The notes beneath the pieces were generated by a model. It searched no databases. It had not been told where the DNA came from and saw only the letters and a list, made by a program, of their open reading frames with translations. Position numbers and translations under genes: made by a program. This document shows, in pieces, positions 1-9,587 of a stretch of 64,000 nt of DNA (position 1 is its first letter; the number at the start of each line of letters is the position of its first letter). The stretch is from Chrysochromulina parva (lineage: Eukaryota; Haptophyta; Prymnesiales; Chrysochromulinaceae). The DNA lies in contig PJAB01000003.1 of assembly GCA_002887195.1 (NCBI GenBank), forward strand, positions 1 to 64,000. The letters are read 5' to 3'.

Positions 1-216
1 ACGAGGAGCCCAGTCGCACAGTCACACTGCACACACTCAGGACTCACCTGCTCCCACGCACCTGCTACTGCTGCTGTCAACGCTCTGCGTCAGTGCGCCC
101 GCACTCCCGTCTGCACCATCAGGGCCCCCCTGGCAGGCCCTATCTCTGCCCCTCTCTGCGCCTGCGCCCGCGCGCGCGTGTGGAGCACCCACTCAGAAGC
201 GGTCCGGAGCACCCTC

Positions 217-903
217 TCAAAAGAGGTCCGCGTCGATCCGAACAACATGGGGCTGTGCGGGAATACCGGTCGCCAGGGCCGTGAGGAACTTGATGTGCTC
301 GCTCTTGCGGGTCTCCACCGACCCCCAGGACATGGAGCCTGGGTGGGGGTAGACGCCCAGGAAGAAGGTGGTGGTGACCGCGCCCTTGCGCAAGATCTCG
401 ACCTTGTAGGTCCCCGTGCCGTCGGAAGTCGACGACATGTTGAGCGTGCCGTATCGGCCGTCAGCGACTTGATGGTGGCGAATGCCCAGCGCCAGGAATA
501 CTGCTTGGTGCGCCAGGTAGCGGAGTGGCCGCATCTTGTCCGGCTCGATGAAGCCCGTCGTGGTCGAAATTTGGACTAGCCGATCCATGCCTCCACCGCA
601 GCCCCACACTCGCAACGCCGAGCCATGGATCTCGGCGAGCTCGACAAGCCGTCGGCACGCATCCCACGCGTCCGCCTTGGCCTGCTTGATGGTGCCACCC
701 TTCTTGTTCTTGAAGATGTTGAATGCCTTCATGCGGATGTACTTGCTGATGTGTAGGTTGTTGATGACGATGACGTTGTCGGGCGCTCGGCCGATGGTTG
801 TCATCTTTGTCTCGCGGAGTGTGTAGTTCACGACCTGCGTGCCACTTGGTGTCACCTTCGTGATGCGGACAACGGGCGCCTGCTCGCGCGTATCAGCCTG
901 CAT
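217..903 (-). CDS. Hypothetical protein with FHA-like stretch
   Basis: A 228-residue reading frame from an ATG to a stop, with ordinary protein-like composition and no repeats. I do not recognise the whole protein. Residues about 34-53 carry a TIGRAPDNVIVINN-like run followed by HIS. This resembles the first strands of a forkhead-associated domain (GR, then S/H), but the rest of the fold is not obvious, so FHA is only a hint. No signal peptide or membrane segment is seen. The gene lies 198 bp downstream of the coiled-coil gene on the same strand. It could be a partial gene with unseen exons. Existence is likely, function unknown. Confidence 0.5.
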   Translation of the reverse strand: MQADTREQAPVVRITKVTPSGTQVVNYTLRETKMTTIGRAPDNVIVINNLHISKYIRMKAFNIFKNKKGGTIKQAKADAWDACRRLVELAEIHGSALRVWGCGGGMDRLVQISTTTGFIEPDKMRPLRYLAHQAVFLALGIRHHQVADGRYGTLNMSSTSDGTGTYKVEILRKGAVTTTFFLGVYPHPGSMSWGSVETRKSEHIKFLTALATGIPAQPHVVRIDADLF

Positions 904-1101
904 GGTCGTGTGTTTCGCTTCACAAGGTGGTTTGCAAATGCATGCATGCCGCGAGCTTGAAATGAGAGAGGACCTATTTGTTTCGTGAGAATTGGATCGG
1001 GCTCATGCGACTCGATCACGATCGCGCTACGTGAGCAACCCTTGGTGAGCAAAGTACACAAGGCGGGTGGGGATTCGATCTCCCTAAAAAAACCCTTCCT
1101 C

Positions 1102-4100
1102 CTATGTCTCCCCCTCTTGCATGCTGTAGCCCCTCGAAGGCACGTCCTCGCCATCATATCCGGCCGGCTGTGCTGTGCCGCCCTTGAAGTTGGCTTGGCG
1201 GCTCGGGCTCAGCGCTCGCCCCGCTCCCGGTGAGCTCGCGCCCGCCTTGGCGCCAACATGGCGCTCAAGCAAGGACTGCGCGCCCGCAGCGTGCGCGTGC
1301 GCGTGCGTGTGCGCGTGGAGTAGGCGCCACGCGTACCACGTGGTCTTTAGAAGCATCGCATTCCAGCGCTCGTCGAGGCGATGGACGACACTCCGTTTGG
1401 ACAAGGAGGCGAGGGCCGCATTCGCCTTCGCGAGATCCTTGTCGCGCCGCTCGGCCGCGATCTCTGCGGCGAGGTTGGCGATGCACACTGCCTCGCGAAG
1501 CGAGGTGAGATCGCGCTCGGCTTGCGCCGCCTGCTGCTCATGCCGATGGCGCGCCTGCTGCAGCTCCTTCGCATGCAGTGCGATCCCCGCCTGCTGCTCG
1601 TCCTCGACGAGGCGCACATGCTCTTGCAGCGCCTGGAGCCGTCGGTGCAGCCGCGTGCGCTCTTCCTGCCAACTGTGCTCCGCGTCCCGCCTCTCGTGCT
1701 GATGCGCCGCCTCCGCCTCCTCGACGCGCCTGAGCAGCCGCTGCTTCTCGTGTGCGCTTGCCTCCTTGTTCACCTCAAGCAAGTGATCGTGCAGCTGCTG
1801 CGCCTGGAGCGTTGCCCTGAGCGCCGCGTGCTTCTCCTCGACGGCGTTCACCCTTGCATCGGCGTTCCGACGCTCGGCGACCACTCTGGCCTCGGACGCA
1901 GCGAGCTGCATCTGGAGCGAGCTCACGCGACTCGCCGCCATCTCGTGCCGCTCGCGCTCGGCGAGCACCTCGCGCTGGCGCAAGGCCGCCTCCGTCTCCG
2001 CAGAAGCCCGCAGCCGTTCCACCTCGGCATGCGCCTTGCGCACCCGCTCGCCGAGCTCGCGCCGCGCCTCGTCGGCCTCGTCGCGCTGCGCGGCGCGTAC
2101 CTCGGCCAGCTGCGCGGCGAGCGCGTCCGCGTGTGCACGCACCCCCGAGAGCTCTCTCGCATGCTGCGCGAGCTCTTGATGGTAGATCTCATCCGCCTTT
2201 TGGCGCAGCCGACGAGTGTAGTCCAACTCGACGCGGGAGAGGCGCTGTTTCGTCATCCACCCCTTCCAGCCGTGCCACGTGAGGTTGAGCAACCGGCGGC
2301 GCCACACCGACTCGCCTCGCTTTGCCAGGCACTCGCGGATCGCCTCGTTGCGCTCCGCGAGCTCGATGCAGCGTGTGCGCGCCGCCGCGAGCTTGCTCGT
2401 AGCCTCGTTCTGCTCCGCCAGATGACGCTCCTTGAGCAGCACCAGCGCTTCGGCAAAGAGTCGGCGCTCGAGCTCCACCTGCTCGACCGCCCAGCGCTCG
2501 CGTTCGGACAGCCGCTCGAGCGCCTCTGCGCCGGCCGAGCGCTGGATCTCGATCTCGCGCTCGAGATAGACGAGCCGCTCGCGCGTGTCAGCCACCGCGC
2601 GCGCTTGGGCCTCCTCGACCGCCGTCCCACGCAGCTGCTGCAGCTCCTGATTCGCCTTGAGAAGCGACTTGACCCGCCCGTGCAGAAGGTCCAGCTCTGC
2701 TTGCGCCTGCTGGCTGGCGACCGCGACCGCTTCGCTTTGGTACCTGGCCGCCAGCGCCTCCTCGCGCGCGAGAGTCGCCAGGAGCTCGCGGTACACCGGC
2801 TCGTTGGTGATGAAGACACGCAGGTCGAGCGCGAACCCCTGGTTGCTGTGGAAGGAGTCGAGCTTCGTCGACCAGAGTGACGCTCGCTCTCGATGTGCGT
2901 GCATCTCGCTCGAGCGTTGCAGCTCGCACGCCTTCAGCTGCGCCTCCAGTCGCTCTCGCGTCGTGTCCGCCTCGCCTTGAGCGGCGTGCAGCGCGCCTTG
3001 CAGCTCCCTGCTCTGCGAGTTTGCCATCTCGAGCTGCGCGGAGATCACACCGTGGCTCGCGCGCATCTCGGAGATGGAGGCTTCCGCGCGTTGCAGCTTC
3101 TGCCTCAGATCCTCTTCACGGCGACTCGCCTTGATGGCCTGCCGGCGGAGCTCCTCCGCGCCCGAGCGCTGCTGGCGCATCACCTCCTCAGCCAAGCGCA
3201 GCTCGCCCTTGAGGACCGCGGACACCGCCGTCTCCTCTGACGCACGAGCGCCAGCGCCCGCCGCCTGACGCGCGGCCGCCACCCACTCGGCCCGAATGTT
3301 GCCGAGCTCCCTTTGGAGCGCCGGGTCCAACTGGAGCCTCAGACCCGAGTAGCCGCCCGGGGCGTTCGCGCGCTCGAGCATCGCGCGCGCCGCCTCGAGC
3401 GCGCCGCTCAGCTGCGTCACTTGCTCGTGCAGCACGTGCAGGTCCTCCTCGCGCAGTCGATGGGCGGCACGCGTCTCGAGCAGCTCGCGCTCGCTCTTAG
3501 CGAGCTTCTCGCGCAGCGCCGCGTGCGCATGCAGAAGGGCCAACTCTTGCTCCGAGGCGGCGACGGCGCGCGCCACGACGGCCTCATCGGCGAGCGCCGC
3601 GTCCGCGCTGACCATCGCCGCCACCTCGGCCGCGCTCAGGCCGCCCGCACACGCGAGCGAGGCGGCGAGCGAGCGAGAGGCGCTCACTACGGCGCGAGCA
3701 CGCGTAGCAGGCTCGCGGGGTAAGTCCGGCGCCGCTACCCCCGAGTAGTCCACGTCCACGTGCGCATCGCCACCATGCCTCGAGGGGGGAGCGTCGGCGA
3801 GGCGATCGGCGAGGGCATCTGCCTCGGCGGTCGCCGAGAAAGGCGCACTCCCGCGGACTGCCCGACCGCCGATCATGGTGGCAATCTCGTCGTGGACGTT
3901 CAGATTGCTCGCGAGGCCGTCGGCCGCTTGGCTGAGCGCGGCGGCGAGGTCAGCGCGGCTTGCCATCAGAGCACACAGCTGCGCGACGGCAGGCCGCTGG
4001 GCCTGGGCAAGTGCCGAGCGTAGGTCCGGCCGATTCGCAAGGAACTCGCGCAGCCGACCGACGTCCAGCTTCCCTGCTGGCAACGTCGGAGCGCCGTGGT

Positions 4101-4695
4101 GAGCGCCGTGGCCGCTACCGCCCCTGCTGGCCGCTGTCGTGGCGTCATCCACGCTTGTACCCGTGCCAACAGCCTCGTCCTCGTCCGTCGCGGCGCCGTT
4201 GTGGGCGGTCGTGTCGCGATGACGATGCCGGCTGCGAGAGCGAGAGCGGCCGCCGCGCGTACGATGATGACGATGCGGACGCGATGCGTTCGCCTCGCCC
4301 CACTGGCCTTCACGCACCCCGTGGTCTGAATCACGATGTGCGTGAGACGGCGAGGAAGGCGTAACGGATCCCGCGCCACTCGAAGCGTAAGGCGAAGGCG
4401 CGCCGCTGCTCCGCCGCCCTCGGGTACGCTCGTCCGGCACTGCATCCGCCACCGACAGCGGCGACAGCGGAGCGTCGGCCGCCGCTGCCGCTGCCTGCGT
4501 CCCTGCCACCAACTCAAGCCCCAGAGGAAAGGCACCACGGCGGAGCGCCACGGCGGATGGAGAGCCCGCCGTTTTCTTAGATGTCGGCGAGGCGGCTTGA
4601 GAGGTGGTCATCGGCGAGGCGGCTTTCGTGGCCTGAGGTGGGACCCTCGGGGACGGCTTTTGTGGCGGACGGCGGATGACGTCCGTCGGGGCCAT
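1102..4695 (-). CDS. Large coiled-coil protein with Sfi1-like motifs
   Basis: A 1197-residue intronless frame. Residues 1-200 are disordered and rich in Ser, Arg and His, including an SRSRSRHRHRD patch. From about residue 400 to 1090 the protein is almost continuous heptad coiled coil rich in Glu, Ala, Arg and Leu. Two short segments interrupt it, near residues 800 (LLNLTWHGWKGWM) and 1120 (LLKTTWYAWRLL). Both match the Leu-x-x-x-Trp-x-x-Trp spacing of Sfi1-type centrin-binding repeats. By analogy a centrosomal, basal-body or flagellar-root role is plausible, but this rests on motif shape only. A similar coiled-coil gene lies 111 bp upstream on the same strand, perhaps a functional pair. No catalytic domain is visible. 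Confidence 0.8.
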   Translation of the reverse strand: MAPTDVIRRPPQKPSPRVPPQATKAASPMTTSQAASPTSKKTAGSPSAVALRRGAFPLGLELVAGTQAAAAAADAPLSPLSVADAVPDERTRGRRSSGAPSPYASSGAGSVTPSSPSHAHRDSDHGVREGQWGEANASRPHRHHRTRGGRSRSRSRHRHRDTTAHNGAATDEDEAVGTGTSVDDATTAASRGGSGHGAHHGAPTLPAGKLDVGRLREFLANRPDLRSALAQAQRPAVAQLCALMASRADLAAALSQAADGLASNLNVHDEIATMIGGRAVRGSAPFSATAEADALADRLADAPPSRHGGDAHVDVDYSGVAAPDLPREPATRARAVVSASRSLAASLACAGGLSAAEVAAMVSADAALADEAVVARAVAASEQELALLHAHAALREKLAKSERELLETRAAHRLREEDLHVLHEQVTQLSGALEAARAMLERANAPGGYSGLRLQLDPALQRELGNIRAEWVAAARQAAGAGARASEETAVSAVLKGELRLAEEVMRQQRSGAEELRRQAIKASRREEDLRQKLQRAEASISEMRASHGVISAQLEMANSQSRELQGALHAAQGEADTTRERLEAQLKACELQRSSEMHAHRERASLWSTKLDSFHSNQGFALDLRVFITNEPVYRELLATLAREEALAARYQSEAVAVASQQAQAELDLLHGRVKSLLKANQELQQLRGTAVEEAQARAVADTRERLVYLEREIEIQRSAGAEALERLSERERWAVEQVELERRLFAEALVLLKERHLAEQNEATSKLAAARTRCIELAERNEAIRECLAKRGESVWRRRLLNLTWHGWKGWMTKQRLSRVELDYTRRLRQKADEIYHQELAQHARELSGVRAHADALAAQLAEVRAAQRDEADEARRELGERVRKAHAEVERLRASAETEAALRQREVLAERERHEMAASRVSSLQMQLAASEARVVAERRNADARVNAVEEKHAALRATLQAQQLHDHLLEVNKEASAHEKQRLLRRVEEAEAAHQHERRDAEHSWQEERTRLHRRLQALQEHVRLVEDEQQAGIALHAKELQQARHRHEQQAAQAERDLTSLREAVCIANLAAEIAAERRDKDLAKANAALASLSKRSVVHRLDERWNAMLLKTTWYAWRLLHAHTHAHAHAAGAQSLLERHVGAKAGASSPGAGRALSPSRQANFKGGTAQPAGYDGEDVPSRGYSMQEGET

Positions 4696-4806
4696 TTTCC
4701 AGATCTACGTCGCGCCGCGATGAGCGACGGCTTCCTCGAAAACTTGAACAAGAGGCTGGATAGAACTTCTGTTCATAACAAGGACACTTCGGTCGTGGCA
4801 CCGTGG

Positions 4807-7800
4807 CTACCACGCCCCAGTGGGCCACGCGTCTGCAATGCTGGCTTCGCGGATGACGTCTGGCGGCTTTGACGGCGGCTCGGCAACGGGCGCGTTACTT
4901 GTACAGGTGGATGTCGCTTGTTGCTGCTGGTACAGTGCGGCTAGGGCCTCTTCGAGCTTGCCCTGCAGCACCTGCCGCTCAACCGCGGCCTCGCGAGCAA
5001 TGCGCTCTGCAAGCTCGGCACGCGCGAGATGCAAGTCTGCTTCGAGCCTCAGCCGCAACGCTCGCGCCGCATCACGCAGCGCGGCCTGCAAGACCCCGCC
5101 AACCTCCGCAAGAGGCAGCGTGCTGGCATCGGGTTCGGCGAGCCAAGTCGGATCCACCTCGTCGGAGAGAGAGGCTACCGCATCCGCGGCCGCTCGGCTC
5201 GCCGCGGCTGAGTTCGCGCCCGCCGACGTCGCGGCCGCTGCGGCTGCGGCGAGCTCGAGCTTCCCCACAGCTTCCTTAGCTGCGTGCGCCTGTGCGCGTG
5301 AGAAGGCGAGCACCGCCGCCGCCGCCGAGCGATACTGCGCCTCGAGATACGCGAGCGACGCGCGACAGAAACGGTTGTCCTCCTCCAAGGCCGCATTCGC
5401 GGCGGCACCCTCTCGAGATGAGGCGAGCCGCTCCCGCGCGGCGCGCCGCTCCGCGTCCGACGCCTCGGCGCGGGCGCGCTGCACGTCCTGGTTGGCACCA
5501 GCGAGCTGCGCATCGATGGCGGCGTGCTCGGCGACGAGAAGCGCGAGCTCACGCTCGAGCTTCGCACGAGATTGAAGCTCGAGCTCCGCACGAGATTGCA
5601 GCTCGCGCTCGAGCTTCGCACGAGATTGCAGCTCGAGCTCCGCACGAGATTGTAGCTCGCGCTCGAGCTCCGCACGAGATTGTAGCTCGAGCTCCGCACG
5701 AGATTGCAGCTCGCGCTCGAGCTTCACGAGCTCCGCTCGGGCCATGCTGAGCTCGACGGCCCTCTGCGCCTCCGATGCCCGTGCCGCCGCGAGATTCGCC
5801 TCGGTGTCCTCGAGAAGCGCCGCGCTTCGTCCCTGGGCCTCCGCCACCGCACTCGCGACGGCGGCCGCGACGACCGTGTTCGTCCGCTGCTGCGCTTGCT
5901 CCTCGGCATAGGATGCGTACTGCTCGTGCGCATGCAAGTGCGCCGAGGCGTACTGCTGCGTTATCGCCGCCTCCCGCTGCGCCCATTCGCGCGCCATCGC
6001 TTCCTCTCGTGCCGCCGCCGCGGCCGCCGCCTCGTCCGCCAGCCGCTCGGCCCCGCGTGCCGCAGCCTTAGCGCTCTCCGCATCGACGCGCGCCGACTGC
6101 GCCTCGGCTCGCAAGGCCGCCCTCTCGGCTCGCAACTCATCGAGCTGCCCGATGGCCGCCGACAGGTCACGTGTGAGCGCGTCCGCACGGTCCGACGCGC
6201 TGGCCGCCTCATGGCGAGCCGCCGCGACCTCCTCCAGCGCGGCCCTTCGCGCCGCCGTCGCCTCCTCGGACGACGCCAAACTCGCGGCCCACGCTGCCTC
6301 GGCCGCAGCCTGGCGCTGCGCGGCGGCCGCCTCGTGCTGCGCGCGCTGCACGTCGTTGCGCGCCTTGCCAAGCTGGCGCGCGGCGTTCTCCGCGAGGGCC
6401 TCGACACGGTCTCGTTCCGCCCTCTCGTGAACCACCGCAGCCTTAGCTTCCTCGCACGCAGCATGCAACTCGGCCAGCTGCGCGCTCTGCCACTCCACCT
6501 CGCGGCGCGCCTCGTCAGCGCTTGCCCTTGCGCCGGCCTCGTTGGCTTGGGATGCGCTCAGCAACTGCCGCAGCTCGCCGAGCTGCGCGCTGAGCTGCGC
6601 GTGCTCCACCTGCTGGCTCGCGAGCGACTGACGCAACAGCTCGTCGCTCCGAGCCATCCCTGCACGCGCCGCGGCCGCCCTCTCATCTGCGGATTGGAGG
6701 CGCACTCGTGCCTCGGCAAGCTCGGCTGCGAGCTTCTCGCCACGTGCCTCGGCAGATCGCGCCCGCTCGTCCGCCGCCTCCGCGCGCGCGGCCGCCTCGG
6801 CAAGCGCCTTAGCTCCCTCTGCCTGCACCCGCTCCACTAGCGCTGAGTTCTCATGGTCTTTGTCCGCTCTGAGCCCGCTCGCATGCTCAGCGTCCGCCCG
6901 AAGGCCCGCGACCTCGGCGAGGAGCCGCTGCGTTTCGGCGGCCGCCTCGCGCAGCTTCTTGCGCAGCACGATGCCGTGGCTGGCCTCCTCCCAGTACGCC
7001 TCGCGCAACGCGAGCTGCAGCGTCGCACGCACCTCTTCCGCGACCTCTTCGAAGAGCTCAGCGCGCGCGTCCTCGGCAAGGGCCTCGCGCGCGTCTTCGC
7101 CCAGCGCGTCCATCGCGGCGGCACGCGCCACGAACCGCATCTCCTCGTCCGCCTCCATGGCGTACGTGATCGGCTCGGCAGCGCCCCGGAACCTCGTCAA
7201 CATTCCATCTCCTGCCGCGGCCGCCGCCGCCGCTGCCGCCGCCTCGAAGGACCATCCTGCAGCTGCAAGTGAGGTGGCGGCCGGGGCGCCGTCTTGGGCT
7301 ACCGCCGTCTCGGCTGCGGACGCGCGCGCCTCATTGGCCGCTGCAGACTGCTCCAGCGCCCTCATCCGGCGCGCGAGCGATTCGGCACGCGCCGCGAGGA
7401 CCTCCTGCAGCCGTTCCGCATCTGCTCGCCGCCGGCGCGCGAGCGCGCACTCGCCGATCCAATCTTCTGCCCGGCTGAGCTCGTGCCGAAGCACATGGCA
7501 CACGACCGCCTCCTGCGCCTGCGCAGCGTGATACAGCTGCATGACCGACTCCTCCTGCGCCTGCACGGCGTTGCTGAGCAGCTGCGGCGGCCGCGGCGGC
7601 TGCGGCGGCTGCGGCGACGGCGGCCAGTCTGGAAAGAGCGGCGGCGCGAAGGGCGGCTCTCCCGCATCTCGCCAGGGCGGCGCAGCGTGCAGGTACACGG
7701 CAGGCAGGCCGCTCGCGTGCAGCGGCGGCAGCGGCAGCGGCGGCCGCGGCGGCGCGAGGAGCGCTGGGTGCGGGTGCGCCGCTATGGGCGAGAGCGGCAA

Positions 7801-9087
7801 GTGGCTGGCCTCGTGCTGCAGAGCGGCCAAGGACTCGGTGACGGCGTCGGCGGCCTCCGCAGCCACGCGCTCGAGTGCACGCGCGCGCTGCTGCTCCTCG
7901 CGCAGCTGCTGCTCCTTGGCCCACCCCTCGCGCCGCGCGTCGAGCGACTCGCGCCGTGTCGAGCGCAGCTCGCGCTCGAGACGCGCCACCTCGGCTTGGG
8001 CGGCACGCATGCGCTCCTCCGATGTGCCTCGCTCATGCTCGAGCCGGTGCATGTGCTCTGTCGCCTGTGCCGCCTTGGCCGCGAGCGCCTCCTTGGCCCG
8101 GGCCGCGCGCTCGCGCTGCTCGCTCTGCTTCGCCACCCGATCCTTGGCGGCCTTCTCTCGCTGCTCGCGCTGCCGGCGTAGCTCGTCCCGTCGGCGCTCG
8201 TGTAGACCTTTGAGCTCGGCCTGCACGCGCTCTGCGTGCTCGAGGAGAGCCGCCTCGTGTGCGGCCCTCTCGAGCTGCAGCGCGTGCTCGTGCCGTGCCT
8301 GCTCCGCTCGCAGCCGCTGCTCGTGCTCCGCGCGCACCGCACGCAGCTGCGAGCCTGAGCGCGTGCTCCATTCCTCGTGCCTCGCCTGCGCCTCAGCCTT
8401 GGCGCGCTCGAGCTGACTGCTCAGGTCCGCGGCCGCTCGCTCGTACCGGCTGCGCTCCGCCTGCGTCGCCTGGCGCTCCGCCTGCATCGCCTGCTCGAGC
8501 CGCTGGCGTGCGGCATCTGCTTCCTCGCGAGCGGCCGCATCGCGTGCAGCCGCCTCCCCCGAGGCCATCGTCGCCGCCGTGGCTAATGCTCGCTGGTGCT
8601 CAGCATGCGCGGAGCGCAGCTGTCGCTCATACTGCTCGCACGCTCGCTCGTGCTCAGCCTCCTTTGAGTGCATGTGCCGCTCGTGGTTCTCGCGAGCCTC
8701 GTCAAGGGCGCGTGCGTGACCCGCCTTCTCGGCCGTCCACGCGATGCGCTCGTCGGCCAGCTGCCGTCTCACCTCAACAGCACTGGCCCGCGCCTCCTCC
8801 AGCTGTCCCTCTGCGTACTGTCGCGAGGCCTCGGCACGGCTGAAGGTACTTTCGACATGCGCCAGCTCGGCGAGAAGCGCGCGAGCTGCCACGACCTGGC
8901 CACCAGCGCCGGCATTGCGCTCCTGCTCCGCCTCCTGTAGGGCCTCCTCAAGCTTTAGAATCTCGTTGTGGAAGTGAACCCGCAGTGACTCCTTGTCCGC
9001 CTCTAGCTTGAGGATGTGAGTACGGTACAGCAGCGTCAACTGCGGCGCGCTGGCGTCGTCCTGACCAGGGTCAAATACGCCTCGCAT
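4807..9087 (-). CDS. Giant coiled-coil protein with internal tandem repeats
   Basis: A 1426-residue intronless frame. Two long coiled coils (about residues 25-420 and 760-1370) flank a Pro-rich hinge (about 440-525, with PPQPP runs). The coils are made largely of Ala, Glu, Arg and Gln. Residues about 1124-1176 are exact tandem copies of a QSRAELE-type unit (see the repeat entry). No motor, kinase or membrane segment is seen. Long Ala/Glu/Arg coils with a Pro-rich hinge suggest a structural or scaffold protein of the cytoskeleton or centrosome, but nothing identifies the family. It is transcribed towards the Sfi1-like coiled-coil gene. I tested joining the two by an intron and found no in-phase donor, so I keep them separate. 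Confidence 0.8.
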   Translation of the reverse strand: MRGVFDPGQDDASAPQLTLLYRTHILKLEADKESLRVHFHNEILKLEEALQEAEQERNAGAGGQVVAARALLAELAHVESTFSRAEASRQYAEGQLEEARASAVEVRRQLADERIAWTAEKAGHARALDEARENHERHMHSKEAEHERACEQYERQLRSAHAEHQRALATAATMASGEAAARDAAAREEADAARQRLEQAMQAERQATQAERSRYERAAADLSSQLERAKAEAQARHEEWSTRSGSQLRAVRAEHEQRLRAEQARHEHALQLERAAHEAALLEHAERVQAELKGLHERRRDELRRQREQREKAAKDRVAKQSEQRERAARAKEALAAKAAQATEHMHRLEHERGTSEERMRAAQAEVARLERELRSTRRESLDARREGWAKEQQLREEQQRARALERVAAEAADAVTESLAALQHEASHLPLSPIAAHPHPALLAPPRPPLPLPPLHASGLPAVYLHAAPPWRDAGEPPFAPPLFPDWPPSPQPPQPPRPPQLLSNAVQAQEESVMQLYHAAQAQEAVVCHVLRHELSRAEDWIGECALARRRRADAERLQEVLAARAESLARRMRALEQSAAANEARASAAETAVAQDGAPAATSLAAAGWSFEAAAAAAAAAAGDGMLTRFRGAAEPITYAMEADEEMRFVARAAAMDALGEDAREALAEDARAELFEEVAEEVRATLQLALREAYWEEASHGIVLRKKLREAAAETQRLLAEVAGLRADAEHASGLRADKDHENSALVERVQAEGAKALAEAAARAEAADERARSAEARGEKLAAELAEARVRLQSADERAAAARAGMARSDELLRQSLASQQVEHAQLSAQLGELRQLLSASQANEAGARASADEARREVEWQSAQLAELHAACEEAKAAVVHERAERDRVEALAENAARQLGKARNDVQRAQHEAAAAQRQAAAEAAWAASLASSEEATAARRAALEEVAAARHEAASASDRADALTRDLSAAIGQLDELRAERAALRAEAQSARVDAESAKAAARGAERLADEAAAAAAAREEAMAREWAQREAAITQQYASAHLHAHEQYASYAEEQAQQRTNTVVAAAVASAVAEAQGRSAALLEDTEANLAAARASEAQRAVELSMARAELVKLERELQSRAELELQSRAELERELQSRAELELQSRAKLERELQSRAELELQSRAKLERELALLVAEHAAIDAQLAGANQDVQRARAEASDAERRAARERLASSREGAAANAALEEDNRFCRASLAYLEAQYRSAAAAVLAFSRAQAHAAKEAVGKLELAAAAAAATSAGANSAAASRAAADAVASLSDEVDPTWLAEPDASTLPLAEVGGVLQAALRDAARALRLRLEADLHLARAELAERIAREAAVERQVLQGKLEEALAALYQQQQATSTCTSNAPVAEPPSKPPDVIREASIADAWPTGAW
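5561..5716 (-). repeat. In-frame tandem repeat in coiled-coil gene
   Basis: Alternating units encoding ELELQSRA (24 bp) and ELERELQSRA (30 bp) recur about three times with almost no base changes. The near identity points to recent expansion by slippage or unequal exchange. Because each unit is a multiple of 3, the frame is kept. Confidence 0.85.
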
Positions 9088-9587
9088 CGAGAGTGTCCAG
9101 TACGGCGCTCAAGTTCATGAGGGTTTCCACACGGCAACAATTGAAAAACAGGCCTGATCTGGTTACCCACCCCGACTGAAACACGAATAAGCGTGTATAG
9201 GACAAGATATCTGGTTTCGTATTTGGTGCTATCTCTCACAATACGAGGCGTATTTCGCCGAATCAAACGTCCCAGGGTGGAACCGAACCAAAATCATCTT
9301 GGAGTTGATCTTCCCAATTGCATATTCCATTATCAATTTCACACACTAAAATGTATTATCACTACTATCCACACAATTGTACTTAACTGCTCTTTAACTT
9401 AAGGCCACCAGGGATGTAACACATGCATCCGCACCCGGGTTTCGTGTGCACCTGTCCACGGATCGTGCACATCGTCGTCAGTACATGTGTACGATGCAGA
9501 CACCGGCGTCTCGATCGCAAATCAAAACCCCGCGTTGATCACGACCCATCCCCACAGGGCCCACACTGCGAGCGTTGTCAAGAAGAC
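9088..9587. other. AT-richer intergenic spacer
   Basis: Lies between the start of the giant coiled-coil gene and the 3' end of the channel gene, both on the minus strand. It is clearly more AT-rich than the flanking genes, especially 9300-9410. It probably holds the coiled-coil promoter and the channel gene's 3' end. I see no frame, RNA gene or clear repeat in it. Confidence 0.5.

Noticed and set aside
1381..2880. Long plus-strand frame of 499 residues opposite the coiled-coil gene
   Set aside because: It mirrors the heptad codon pattern of the minus-strand gene, is Leu/Arg-rich without domains, and similar mirror frames occur opposite every GC-rich coiled-coil stretch here (for example 5704-6840).
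4696..4806. Possible intron fusing the two coiled-coil genes
   Set aside because: No donor in phase with the downstream frame was found, and each frame has its own ATG and stop.
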